A DNA stretch of 64,000 bases from Conchocele bisecta (GCA_029237695.1 CM055265.1:121845078-121909077); one strand, 5' to 3'; shown: positions 44,577 through 55,727, counted from the stretch's first letter. The notes: generated from the letters alone by a model not told the origin. Numbers and translations: made by a program.

Positions 44577-44950
44577 TAGCCTATTTCACCAACATTGCAA
44601 AGTATACTGTTCTAGAAAGTCTTTAAAGTACCATAGGAAATTAATTATTATAAACTTTACTTACACAGCCGCCATTTACCAACTTGAGATCTGTTCAGCA
44701 AAGTATACGAGAGAAATATTTATAATTTATTAATTTTTATTATACTGAATTTATTACATTATCACAGCCATTTTGGCTGTGATAATGAAATAAATTCAGT
44801 ATGATAATTCTGCATACTTTTTATCATCAAATATATGCAGTCGTTAGTTGTATATGAAATAATTCAGTTCAGGAAAAATAAATGATTACTCCCTCAAAGT
44901 ATACTTTGCTAGAAAAGTATACTTTGCAATGTTGGTGAAATCGGTTACTG
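44577..44950 (-). mobile_element. F4 MITE, copy 4
   Basis: The ends are GTAGCCTATTTCACCAACAT and ATGTTGGTGAAATCGGTTAC. Its left half carries ~60 bp of unrelated sequence near 44620-44700 (ACAGCCGCCATTTACC). The hairpin is intact. Confidence 0.8.
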
Positions 44951-45479
44951 ATCATCGTTTGATTCAAAGATAATTGTTTCGTAAATGTGATGGAGTATAT
45001 GTCTAAGACTGCCGGTGTGGTCACCAGGGTCACGTTTCACTAAACTTCTTACGATAAGAAATTATCGTACGAACTTCTTAGAACTTCATTTTACCGTTTC
45101 ACTAACGTCAATTTCGTGGGAACTTTCTTGCGAAGTTCGTAACTTTCCTCGTAAGTCTGCGATAGGTATTGGGCTGTCGTACGAAGATTTTTTAGCGCAA
45201 GTGTCACGGCCGCCATACATGTATTTCATGAATAACATCGCCATAAAATCGGCCGTGCATATTTCGCCCTATAGGTTTCGCCCTATACTTCCGTCTGTCT
45301 GTATGTCCGTTTATTTTTGGCATTACTTAGTAATACATTATCCTCACTACTGATCGTACGTCCGTTCGTCTGTTTATTTTGTTTTTAAGTGTTGGTCTGT
45401 CCATCTGTCTGTTCGTGTGTTTATTTTTTGGAAGTTTTTGTAATTTTCTCATATCACTTATAGGGGCCCTAATGCGTAG

Positions 45480-45795
45480 ACAGACCGGATTATCTAGCTT
45501 TAGCTGCTTATCAGTTAGCCAGCAAATGTAACCCAGATATAACGTGGCTTATAGAGTAGTGACTCACTATACTTGCAGCTGTTGATCAGTTAGTGCAGCA
45601 AATGCAGCCTGATATAACGTGGCTTATATAATAGTGACTCGCTATACTTGTACCTGCTGATCAGTTATACTAGCATATGATATAACGTGGCTTATGGAGT
45701 AGTTACTCACTACAATTTCACCTTCTGATCAGTTAGCCAGCAAATGCAGCCTGATATAATGTGGTTTAAGGAGGAGTGTTTCACTATAATTGTAG
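45480..45795. repeat. ~75-bp tandem repeat, four units
   Basis: TGATCAGTTAG..GATATAACGTGGCTTA recurs with starts near 45508, 45583, 45658 and 45725. The third and fourth are shorter or diverged. Confidence 0.8.
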
Positions 45796-46082
45796 TGTGG
45801 TGTAGGGGTGAAATGGATGAAAACACGAATCAAATATTTTCAAAAGTAATATGTATGTAATGTGTTGTCATATCATTTTTTTTGTTACTGTATACTATAT
45901 GGTACATCGAGTTGCCATTTCCGCCATCTTTGTATGTACAGCCATCTTACAGTTTCATGACTCCGACCGTTTGACACATGCAGCAAATAATATGACAGAG
46001 AAAGTATTACAATGTGGTGCAATACATTATAGACAGATATGACAACATCGTGCTATAAATATTATTCCATAAAGTTATACAA

Positions 46083-46165
46083 CAGGTTAAGGTCATATAA
46101 GGCCTGGCCAACTGGTTCGATCCCGTATTAAACCTGCTGCATTTCGGGGAGGGGGGGGGGGGGTC
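46083..46165. repeat. Repeat with GGTTCGATCCC, inverted partner at 49.05 kb
   Basis: AAGGTCATATAAGGCCTGGC, CTGGTTCGATCCCGTATTAA and ACCTGCTGCATT occur here. The inverse is at about 49055-49108. The GGTTCGATCCC resembles a tRNA B box, but I find no A box or cloverleaf. A poly-G run (46143-46162) follows. Confidence 0.55.
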
Positions 46166-46485
46166 CCAAAATCAGAACGGAATATTTACATCGAAACAAA
46201 TATATATTCAGCACTGAAATTAGAACCCGATCTGGTTCCAGGTCCATACCAAACCAAAGCCACTTGGCCCCTTCCCCTAAATGTAATAGGAAATCAGACT
46301 TTGTATATAAGTGTGATGAAAACAACCAATAGGACGTTGCACAAACTTGTATTTATGGGTATGTCAAATTATCTGTGGTATGTGTAAAACGCCACAAGAT
46401 GTATTGCATATACTAAGATGGCCAATACGGCAACTCCATGCCCCGTATAGTAAACAGTACAAACTAAAGCAAATACAAATCACAT

Positions 46486-46830
46486 TTGAGATTATCAAAG
46501 ACTCAAGCACTTGAAACTTTGCAGACATTGGTTACCCTGCGCTGCCTAGCGAAGGGTGAGTTCTACTCCGAGGCTGGCGACATCCACGGTGTCTCTAGGA
46601 GTTCGGTTTCTCGGTATATTGATGATGTTGTCTCAGCCATCAATAATCGACTGGACAACATCAGTTTTCCAACCGAGGAATAAGACCTGGCCAAATGTAA
46701 AAAAAGCCTTTTATTGTGTGGCCAGGATTCCGAACACCCTGGGCGCCGTGGATGGGACACTCAGTGTCAGTCCAATTCACTTTCCTGGTTTTCAACTTGC
46801 TGGACGAAGGCAGCTGATTTAACAGCTGTC
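46486..46830 (+). pseudogene. Broken HARBI1-type (PIF/Harbinger) transposase
   Basis: Frame 1 (46486-46683) reads LVTLRCLAKGEFYSEAGDIH then GVSRSSVSRYIDDVVSAINN, the HTH-like G.SRSSVSR block typical of HARBI1 proteins. It meets a stop at 46681. The similarity then continues in another frame with KKAFYCVARIPNTLGAVDGT, where GAVDGT holds the first catalytic aspartate of the DDE triad. The usual H after GT is lost and nothing convincing follows 46830, so the second D and the E are absent. It lies inside the element whose ends match F3. It is inactive as seen. A complete copy elsewhere would be the likely source of F3 mobility. Confidence 0.8.
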
Positions 46831-47039
46831 GTCTGGTTGTCAAAGTCTGACCGGATGTTTACATTCAAAGGGCTTGATGGATTTCCAATACTGAATAATT
46901 CTGAAGAAGTTCGTAACTTAAGAAATTTCGTACGCACATGTTAGTGAAACGCACGTAAGAAGTTCGCAAGAAGTTCGTACGAAAAGTATCGTAGACGTAA
47001 GAAAGTTCGTAGCGTAAGAAGTTTAGTGAAACGGGCCCC

Positions 47040-47256
47040 TGGGGCCGTTTCACTCGTACAAATGAAATGTTCGTAAGTGCAAACTTAGGATCGTCTGGAT
47101 ATTTCAATTGATGGATTTACATTTATTGAGCATAGGCTGCTCTCAATAAATTTAAATCCAATAATCGTTTACAAGAAAACATGGTTAATGTGGCATTTAC
47201 AGACTATCATAAGTTTGCACATTTTAGCCGTACGAAGCTTAGTAAAACGGCACCCA
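47040..47256. mobile_element. F3 MITE (Harbinger-like), copy 6
   Basis: It starts GGGGCCGTTTCACTCGTACA directly against the right end of the 2-kb element and ends AGCTTAGTAAAACGGCACCC. The central palindrome is partly deleted (GCATAGGCTGCTCTCAATAA). Confidence 0.8.
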
Positions 47257-48070
47257 GATTGGACATGTACGGTTTCTGATTGTGCTTCGGTGTTCTCCCA
47301 TATTAAGGACTACAGTTGCTTATCCATATGTCGCATAAGCCTTCTCGGTTGGTTTTAATCGTTGCAAAATAAATGTTTAATATGTTTGTCGATAAAATAC
47401 TAAAAAACTGACCATTACTTTGGTCGACATTTTGTACACAATGGCATTGGCAGCAGACTCCAAATTAACACACATATACCGTGACAGATGTACAATCACC
47501 AAACATCACAATAGAATAGCGCATAAATAACCAACACTTTTATGTACAGTGTCTTCTGATCGAAATGTTTAAGCACGATACTTGATAAAGCCGTTTCTGT
47601 TAATCATTGAGTCAGTTATTTACCAGAATCCGACAGGATTTAATAAACGACTTCTCACGATAGTGGTAAAGATATACTACACGCCACGAGTCCGCCGATT
47701 TACATTACATGTACTTGTATTTATGATAAGTATGTTAACTGCTATTTGGCATATCAAGACTTGCTTTCTTAGACCCCGATCAGCCTGCGCATCTGCGGTC
47801 CGATCAGGGTCTACGCTAATTAGCTTTGTACAATCGGTATTTTATTTATAGTTTTTTTGCATACATGACACTTAAAAAAAAAAGTCAGACATTATTTGAA
47901 AAAAGTACCATGTTTTACAAATATTAAGTGTAAAATAGTACGTGTATATCTTTTTTTTCAGGCACATTGTGGCTACTAATTTCAAAAGCATAGCGTGGGT
48001 TGCAGGTGGGAGCATGCGATGGGTAATGTAACGATCGGATTCATCCTTACCGGAATCCCGAACGGAGACC
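47257..48070. other. Unassigned stretch with a small hairpin
   Basis: No gene is recognised. A hairpin near 47772-47814 has AGACCCCGATCAGCCTGCGC and an imperfect inverse, resembling the F5 core. Confidence 0.5.
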
Positions 48071-48380
48071 AGTAGCCTATTTCATCAACATTACAAAGTA
48101 TACTTTAGTAGCAAAGTATACTTTGAGGGAGAAATTTTCAATTTTTTTAAAAAATTATTAATTTTTATTATACTGAATTTATTACATTATCACAGCCATT
48201 TAATGGCTGTGATAATGTAATAAATTCAGTATAATAATTCTGCATACTTTTAATCATGAAATATATGCATTTGTTAGTTCTATATGAAATAATGCATTTC
48301 AGGAAAAATAAATGATTACTCCCTCAAAGTATACTTTGCTAGTAAAGTATACTTTGCAATGTTGGTGAAATCGGCTACTG
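48071..48380 (-). mobile_element. F4 MITE, copy 5
   Basis: The ends are AGTAGCCTATTTCATCAACA and TTGGTGAAATCGGCTACT. The hairpin loop is CAGCCATTTAATGGCTG. Confidence 0.9.
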
Positions 48381-48665
48381 GTTTGTCCCTCAGGTACATC
48401 TTTTGTTTGGCATTCTTGTATGTGGGGGTTTAATCTGGACGGAGACCTGGTTTGTCCCTCAGGTACGTCTTTTGTTTGGCATTCTTGTATGTGGGGGTTT
48501 AATCTGGACGGAGACCGGGTTTGTCCCTCAGGTACGTCTTTTGTTTGGCATTCTTGTATGTGAGGGTTTAATCTGGTTATGCGAGGGTTTAATCTGGTTT
48601 GCTTAACCAGATTAAACCCTCACATACAAGAATGCCAACAAAAGACGTACGTGAGGGACAAACCA
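48379..48665. repeat. 69-bp tandem repeat closed by an inverted arm
   Basis: Direct units start at 48379, 48448 and 48517 (GTTTGTCCCTCAGGTACGTC). From 48603 to 48665 the inverse ACCAGATTAAACCCTCACAT..GAGGGACAAACC follows. The block fills the space between F4 copies 5 and 6. The 67-codon frame is repeat-derived because 69 is a multiple of three. Confidence 0.9.
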
Positions 48666-48971
48666 GTAGCCTATTTCATCAACATTGCAAAGTATACTTT
48701 TCTAGCAAAGTATACTTTGAGGGAGTAATCATTTATTTTTCCTGAAATGCATTATTTCATATAGAACTAACGACTGCATATATTTGATGATTAAAAGTAT
48801 GCAGGATTATTATACTGAATGTATTACATTATCACAGCCATAATGGCTGTGATAATGTAATAAATTCAGTATAATACAAATTAATAAATTTATCCTAAAA
48901 TTGAAAATTTCTCCCTCAAAGTATACTTTGCTAGAAAAGCATACTTTGCAATGTTGGTGAAATAGGCTACA
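48665..48971 (+). mobile_element. F4 MITE, copy 6, opposite orientation
   Basis: The ends are AGTAGCCTATTTCATCAACA and ATGTTGGTGAAATAGGCTAC. The loop is CAGCCATAATGGCTG. Confidence 0.9.
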
Positions 48972-49424
48972 GGTCAGGTTATTTTAATTTCAGGGCTGAT
49001 TATATATTTATTTCGATGTCAATATTCCGTTCCGATTTGGGTATTTTCTCCCCAATGCAGCAGGTTACATACGGGATCGAACCCGTTTGCCCGGCTTTAC
49101 ATGACCTTATTTGTTGATATGCCCTTAAACACCAATAAATGAAATCAAATCAAAATCCTAGCTCCAACCTACATGTAGTAGACCAACGCGAAGGCAAAGA
49201 ACAAGCATAGTCTCAATGTAGTTGCGAAACTGACATATGTACATTGTATGTAGTTTTTCAATGGAAAAACGGCAACAAAAGGCAAATGGATGTGGCTACA
49301 AGTTACACCAACATTATATACACACTTCTATAAAAGTTCTAACGGACAACACAAGTAGTATCATCGGACCGCGAGAGTCTGAAAACTTGTCAAATGTCTA
49401 AACTGGTCAGATATAAGTTTAGAT

Positions 49425-49508
49425 GCGAACAGTAACTCTTGCAATCTACTCCCGTACCGTCCGTAGATTGACGGTATGGGAGCAGATTGAAAGAGTTACT
49501 GTTCGCAA
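49425..49508. repeat. Hairpin
   Basis: TGCGAACAGTAACTCTTGCA..CTCCCGTACCGTC and its inverse around CGTAGATT. Arms are about 38 bp. Confidence 0.8.
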
Positions 49509-49814
49509 CTAATATATTAAGTTAAGCATGGTTTTATGAGAGTTAATGTGATATGTCTCTAGCTATCTGATGATGGGAATAATTATGATGAATGGTTTCA
49601 CGCTAACCTCGTAAAGTTCGTTTATCATTAAGCGGGAACAGAGCGAGTACGAAATAAAATATGAACGCACAGACCAAGGGGCTGTCAAACAAACGATAAC
49701 CCCACCCAATATGACACGAGATTACCAATTATGATACATATAATGTGAGCTTCGCGTAAACTGGCACATATTATACGGTTTGTAAAAGCAATACTTGTTC
49801 ACTACTATTTATTT

Positions 49815-50256
49815 ATAGCAACATTTAAGAAGTTGCCTATTTTATTTGGTGAAATATTCTTTTCATAACGAAAAAAAAAAAAGTTTCCACACGTTGTGAT
49901 TAAATATGTCGTCTTAACATGGGGACACATCAAACACTGTTTTACTAGTTAATTAAAATGATACTGGACTGATTTTTAAAATGCAGCTTGGTTTCTTAGT
50001 TACATCATTTCTAATCAATCGAGCCAGGTTCCAGTCAATTTTCTTTATTTGCTTTTCATTTTGTGACACCTCGTCAAGCTCTTCTACCTCATTTTCCTCA
50101 TGCAAAATTCCCGTACACAAATCAATTTTTCGAAATAACATTAATATTAAACCTATTTTCACGACATTACAAGAAGGCTCAATTAAATTTGATCTAAACA
50201 TATATTGTGTATATAGCCGTAAAATGTGGACATGTTTTGTGAAACGGACAGCAATT
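49815..50256. mobile_element. F12 MITE, diverged copy
   Basis: Landmarks include AACATTTAAGAAG, GATACTGGACTGATTTTTAA, ATCGAGCCAGGTTCCAGTCA, CAAGAAGGCTCAATTAAA and a right end TTTTGTGAAACGGACAGC. The left end is lost. The overlapping frames at 49.95-50.27 kb are shadows. Confidence 0.65.
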
Positions 50257-50429
50257 ACATGACTGTACAAGTGATCGTCTGTACCGATCCGTGGTACTCG
50301 TTGAATACCAACAACAAAAAAGCATACACAGTCAAGTTCGGCTTTATTTCACAGGGCTCCAGATAAGGAATTAGTAATTGATTATTGTCACTCCATCATT
50401 TCTGAAGCAATTGTGTATTTCAAACTTTT

Positions 50430-50655
50430 AATAGGGAGACAATTCTAATGAAATACCAAGATGTGTTTTCATGGAAAATAAGAAAAATATGCTATATTTG
50501 TGGTCTGTTTATTGTTTTCTGCAGCATGATAAAGGTACCACACAATTTGTGTTGCTTTTTGATATCACTACTTCCGATTTCAATTGGATTTTTGGCAATT
50601 TTAATTGGGTATTTAAGCAACTACGCAGTTTATCTGGAGCTCTGATTTCACATGC
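50430..50655. repeat. Dispersed repeat, inverted partner of 24.23-24.45 kb
   Basis: GAGACAATTCTAATGAAATA, GGTCTGTTTATTGTTTTCTG and GGCAATTTTAATTGGGTATT are the inverse of segments at 24.2-24.4 kb. Confidence 0.65.
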
Positions 50656-51000
50656 TCATTAACATCAAAGCCTAAATAATATTGTCACAATACATACCGC
50701 AAACGCATCCTGGCACCGGCTTATGCGAAACTATTGTAAAGTTATGCGGATGTGGAGCCCGGATAATGCCACAAACATGCCAACATTTGCACAACTACCG
50801 AGATGACAGAGGCACCGAATATCCAAGGATCGGAAAAAATAATATGTATGGTACAAATTCAAAGTACATCCGGAACCTCTGGATACTATCGGGAAAGTAC
50901 GGCAGGCGCCGGTAACTTAATTTCTTGTAAAAACTGACATACACATAAATGTAATAAAAGCGTTTTTGACTGTTGAAGTGATCATTCAGCCAGCGAGCCT

Positions 51001-51440
51001 GTGAATTCCTATGCGTTTTCTGGCCTAGCCTGATAAACATGATATGAACAGACACTAGAATGGAATTTTATACTATCAGATAACCTGCCCTGTATTGACC
51101 GAACAGGTACTGTATGATAACATAGTGTTGTATCAGGCATTGACCCAATACAAACATCCGGGTTACAACGAAGTGAAAACTGACGTTCCATTGGTTGGAT
51201 GACGTCACGTGACGTTACCGAATGACGCCAGTGTAATGACGCAATGTAAACAAGTCCGCGTACTGTCCATAGATAATGATGGCATATGCGTTCATGTTCG
51301 AGCATAAAACGTTAACTGATAAATAGAATACAAGGCTCGGCTCGGAAATGGTAGAAATTCCTCGACAAGCCTCGGAATTCCTATGCGTTTCCTAGCCTTG
51401 CCCGATAAACTTGATATTAAAAGACACTAGCCTGGTATTC
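51001..51440 (+). mobile_element. F10 hairpin element, copy 2
   Basis: The body contains TGACGTCACGTGACGT at 51200-51215. The right hairpin (GGCTCGGCTCGGAAATGGTA..CACTAGCCTGGTATTCT) has part of its left arm deleted. It is colinear with 8.3 kb. Confidence 0.7.
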
Positions 51441-51771
51441 TTATTTCTAGAACAGCCAAACGTATTTGTTTTATTCCACAGCGCTCTACCACTGTCTACG
51501 AGACATCATTACTGACCGAATGAGTACGCTAACTGACCAATAAACGATAATAACCAATAACCGACAATAGAATTTGATTTATATCCGAGGTGACTGATTG
51601 CTGTTGTTTTCTCGGTGTTCACAATCACGCACGGCCTGTTTGTTTAGGTGGTACCTTCGTCATTATCTGCACTTGATTGGATAACGATCAGCAGGAAAGT
51701 CCAATTTAAAAACACATTTACGGAAATTAGCCGATACAGACATTTGCTGCCGGCAAAATCTAGTACCACGT

Positions 51772-52060
51772 ATGACACACTCCATGTGATTTTGTACCTT
51801 CGGACATCTGCGTAATTTCATAAAATACGTTTACCAAATGTACAATATTTCCCGTAAATGGCGTCAAAAGTTGACAATATTTTCAAAGTAAATGCGGAAT
51901 TATATTCTATTTTCAGAGTACATGCGGAATTATATTCCGCATGTACTCTGAAAATGTTGTCAGCTTTTGACTTTATTTATGAAAACTATTGTATTTTTTT
52001 GTAAACGTATTTCATGAAATTACGCAGATGTCCGAAGGTACACAATCACATGGCGTGTCT
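51772..52060. repeat. ~290-bp long inverted repeat
   Basis: GACACACTCCATGTGATTTT..CTTCGGACATCTGCGTAATT is inverted at the far end. The centre is a second tight fold, CAGAGTACATGCGGAATTAT with its inverse, and an extra partial copy of the arm precedes it (AAAGTAAATGCGGAATTATA). No coding is seen. Confidence 0.85.
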
Positions 52061-52159
52061 CAATTATGATGGCTACAGGAGAAATGGGGCTTATGGGATT
52101 TGTGACTACTGTTTCTCCTGATCAAGTGCATTGTGGCTCCTGTAGCCTGAAAACGTATA

Positions 52160-52374
52160 CAGTGAAACCCCTTTAAACCGGACACCCTGGAGGTCCCCAG
52201 GGTGTCCGGCTTAGAGAGTTTTCACAGTATATCAGGCATTTGATCATGCTGAGCCATAGCTGTGTGATATGCGATCACGAACAGGCATTATCACCTGAGA
52301 TAAATGACAAAGTAACTTATAAAAAATAATATCACAGTTGTTTTCTTGATATCCGGTTTAGAGAGGTTCCACTG
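52160..52374 (-). mobile_element. F15 element, ~215-bp form (reversed)
   Basis: The hairpin comes first (CAGTGAAACCCCTTTAAACC to GGCTTAGAGAGTTTTCAC), followed by the interior and an end GTTTAGAGAGGTTCCACTG. Confidence 0.8.
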
Positions 52375-52382
52375 TATTGCGT

Positions 52383-52676
52383 ATTGCTTGTTAGAATCAC
52401 GACGGGTGTTTCATTAATGGAATGGCGAGTAGACTATGGCGAACAGTGTATATTCTGATCAGACTGTGCTGATGCACAGGCTGATCAGGATCTACACTGG
52501 TCGTAAAACACATAAAACCCATTTCTCCAGTCACAGCCACATACTTATATGCTGGTGACAGGAGATATAGGGCTTATAGAATATGTGGCCAGTTTGGCTC
52601 CGCATTTGTGGTTGTGTCTTGAAAAGTGGGACATGTACATGTGTATATACATGTGGCTGTGACTGGAGACATTGGG
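52383..52676. repeat. F5 fold-back repeat block
   Basis: The core palindrome is near 52446-52500 (CTGATCAGACTGTGCTGATG with its inverse). Flanking arms are CCATTTCTCCAGTCACAGCC and GTGGCTGTGACTGGAGACAT. F8 copy 5 is inserted at its right edge via TTAA and the repeat appears to resume at 53.93 kb. Confidence 0.65.
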
Positions 52677-52680
52677 CTTT

Positions 52681-53925
52681 AAAGGTACATGCCCACTCAG
52701 TAGGCACAAACTGTTCTTTATAGGAATTAAATAAGTGTATAATTATGTCACTATTCCACCAGTTCCAAAAAATACGAGTGCCCGCTATACAGATATAATC
52801 ATTTAGTAATATTTATTTTACTGATAGTGACGCGCGGTCGTATCGGGCTATTTTTATATGCAAATGAGGCATGTTATTTGTTAATTATTTATACTAATTA
52901 CATGCGTCACCTGAACAAATAATATGTTCGACAGATTATAAAGTATGAAAATAAATACAGAGAATAAATAGTAATGTCAGTTAACATTGTAAGGAAACAC
53001 GGTTATCGCCCCTGATATCAGTGTCGAAATTCATGTTTGTTATACGAAGTATAATAATGCCAATTATGACTGTTTATTTTACACGAACAATGTTATATCT
53101 AACGAATGGACGAAAATAATAGGCCGCCCTATAGTATCAGTGGCGTAGGAGCCGGGTGGGGGGGGGGGGCAGGCCTTGGAGTGGGGGGGGGGGGCAGAAT
53201 ATACTTTGGCCCCCCAATAATTGTTTCCTGTGTAGACCTTATTCTTTTTGTTCATAAATTATACGAGTTTTATCCCGGCTTCACCGCTTTCAATCATGTT
53301 CGTTAATACAGACAGAACTTATATGTCAAGTCACCCTTCCTGTCTTGTGGCTTGAAGGGGTGCGCCGAAAAATAAGCGGCTGAACTTTGGAATACAACAA
53401 CAACAACAACAACAACAATAAGTTTGGTGGCCGCGATTTGTTTCTACAAGAACAAGTCTGAAGATAGCCAGCCGCATGTTGTAAGTAATCAGTTGAAACT
53501 GTGGGGGCTAAAACCGCCCCGTTCATCCATCAGTAAACGTTCATGTATCCACACAATAAATTGTTGCAACCATATGGAATATTTTAACAAAACTTCACCC
53601 TTGCATACATATCAACTCAAATGTGTGTCACGCACAAGAACGACCACCTTCGCACACCTGGTTTTGGAGATTTGGCTCTGAAATGTTGTGCAAGCGCACA
53701 AGTAAGTTGGGGCCCCGATCCAATCGGGATAATAAGTGGGAGGCCTGCCCCCCACCACCCCGAATATTGATGATATAACAATATTGTTGGACATGGGGGG
53801 GGGGGGCCTGGCCGCCCCCCCCCAATATTGTTAAAAGTGGGGGGGGGGCCAACTTGGCCCCCCCCCAATAATTGAAACGCTCCTACGCCTATGAGTATAA
53901 CCTGGCACGTGGGCATGTGCCTTTA
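52681..53925 (-). mobile_element. F8 MITE (TTAA-flanked), copy 5, interrupted
   Basis: TTAA-AGGTACATGCCCACTCAG opens and GCACGTGGGCATGTGCCT-TTAA closes. A 756-bp insertion lies at 53138-53893. With that removed, the interior matches the other copies. Confidence 0.8.
53138..53893. mobile_element. hAT-like insertion inside F8
   Basis: CAGTGGCGTAGGAGC opens and GCTCCTACGCCTATG closes. AGTAT flanks both sides (53133-53137 and 53894-53898), although a hAT would normally give 8 bp. CAGTGGCG ends are characteristic of many hAT elements. The interior has poly-G/poly-C runs, a (CAA)n stretch at 53396-53420 and no transposase. Confidence 0.6.
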
Positions 53926-54172
53926 ATGGGTTTATTAGTGCGACTAGATGATGTATATCCAGATCAGTCTGTACATCCGCACAGTCTGGCCAGAATGCAT
54001 GTATGCACTATTCGCATTCCATAAATACACATACCTGTCATGCTTCTAAAAAGCATTATAAATCGTTATCAGTCTATATGAATGTGCTATTTGATCAGGA
54101 GCTACATGTTCAATGGTCAGAAATCCTATAAGCCACATTTCTCCAGGCATGGCCTCATATTCTAGCTCCTGT

Positions 54173-54209
54173 AGCCTATTTCACAAAAATTGCAAAGCAT
54201 ACTTATATA
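54173..54209 (+). mobile_element. F4 MITE copy 7, left piece
   Basis: TGTAGCCTATTTCACAAAAA then TTGCAAAGCATACTTATATA is the F4 left end. The rest of the copy is at 56.25-56.51 kb beyond a 2-kb insertion. Confidence 0.8.
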
Positions 54210-54841
54210 ACATAACATAACATCACATATTTTATTCAGCATAAAGCAATACAATGATTCTTGCCATTAAAGGTCGCATTACAAACTATCACTTATTTTC
54301 TTCAAAATGCTGTAAAAACAACAAAGGTGACCCTAATAACAGATTTCCGGTTCGTTTGTATTTTTTTGTGATATTGAGATTTCTCATATCGCACCTTATC
54401 TGACACCCATACCATGCAATGAATTGGTCATCGCTTATCTCTCCTGTTACTGCGACCTACTGCCGCGAGGTGGCGCTGTAAAAAATAACCGCTATGACGT
54501 AGCAGTAGAACATCTTACCTGATTGGTGGATGAAGGTTTCTTATATAATATCGTTTGGATTTGTTGCATAATTTCTCGGTTTTGTCGTTTAATACATACG
54601 TTAATCGTTATTTTTTCGTTAGCCTAGTTATACTTTGATTATTTATACGTTGGTTGCAATCGTCGGCGACGACTACCTGTGTGGAAGTCGGTTGTAATTC
54701 ACGGTCTAACAGACAGCATAAAAAAATGTGAAATTAAATGTTATATTTCTATTTTTGTTTACAAAATGCTGACATAATCTCCGACATTTCGTAAAAGTTA
54801 ATTCAGCATACTTGTGCTTTGACAATTTCGAGTTGAAATAA

Positions 54842-55160
54842 TCAGTGACACGCGTGTGTAGCTATGTTCAAACGGATGCCGCCGGAGGTCATTAATAGTT
54901 CGGCATAGCAAACAACTTATACGATGATTTGACCGCAGGCAATTAGGGAAGTGGAACTTGGGACAGGTGTATTCTGAATTCAATGAAGCCACACCTATTC
55001 TATGCTGATTGGATGAATCCATTTTGTTTATCTGTCCTAGTCAGTGACAGTGAAGCTACGTTCAAACGGATGTCAACAATAATGCGGCAGGTGTATATTG
55101 AATCCACGAGGCCACACCTATGCCAAGCTGATTGGTTGAGTCCAATTTGACAGACATGGT
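54842..55160. repeat. Diverged tandem duplication
   Basis: CAGTGACACG..GTTCAAACGGATG..CAGGTGTATTCTGAATTCAA..GCCACACCTA..CTGATTGG is followed from ~55042 by a second copy with the same order of blocks and a shorter spacer. Confidence 0.7.
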
Positions 55161-55727
55161 AGAATAGATACACTGTGCACATCAGGGAGCTTTCTACAGT
55201 TCCGAAAATCCAATCTTGATGTGTTTGTTTTTACACATGGATGCATGTTATATTGCAAGACTAAACTTGTGTAACTTGAATATCCACTCGCTTATTTTTC
55301 CGTAAATACTGTTTTCGAATACTAAGATATAACTAAATCACATATTTTGTTCGTTGACAGATAAAAATAATTAAAAGTAAACATTCAATTTTACCATGTA
55401 CAGTAAACTATTTACTATTTCTAATCTATTTTCCTACTGACTTGTTTCAAATAAATAGAAAATGTTTGGACTTGATGTTAAAAACTAAAGATGTTTTCCC
55501 GAAGAAAAACGTTGTTTTTCCAAATGGGGGTTACGTCGAAGCTTGGTCCTATATGTCGCTGTGACTGGAGAATGGGGTTTGTATGATTTGTGACCAGTGT
55601 AGGTCCTAATCAAATATAACACTCATGTAGTCTAAATACGATCTAGATTGCATGTTAGCGTGTTTTATTGAAGGAATGCCGAAAAGTGCAGATCCTGTTC
55701 AGACTGCGGACATTTTTGTGTTCTAGC

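Larger units (their letters stand above)
45027..47039 (+). mobile_element. 2-kb Harbinger-like element (partner of F3)
   Basis: The ends GTTTCACTAAACTTCTTACG and CGTAAGAAGTTTAGTGAAAC, followed by GGGCCC, are inverted. Many AAGTTCGTA motifs sit near both ends (45060-45190 and 46905-47015). Inside are a ~75-bp tandem repeat (45.48-45.80 kb) and a broken HARBI1-type transposase (46.49-46.83 kb). The outer ~20 bp match F3 MITEs except for CTTCTTACG in place of CTTCGTACG. Confidence 0.7.

Noticed and set aside
46110..46125. tRNA gene, because of GGTTCGATCCC
   Set aside because: No A box at the right distance and no cloverleaf. The inverse copy at 49.08 kb has the same flanks, so it is a dispersed repeat.
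48403..48606. Membrane-like repeat peptide
   Set aside because: It arises from the 69-bp tandem repeat, a multiple of three. There is no gene context.
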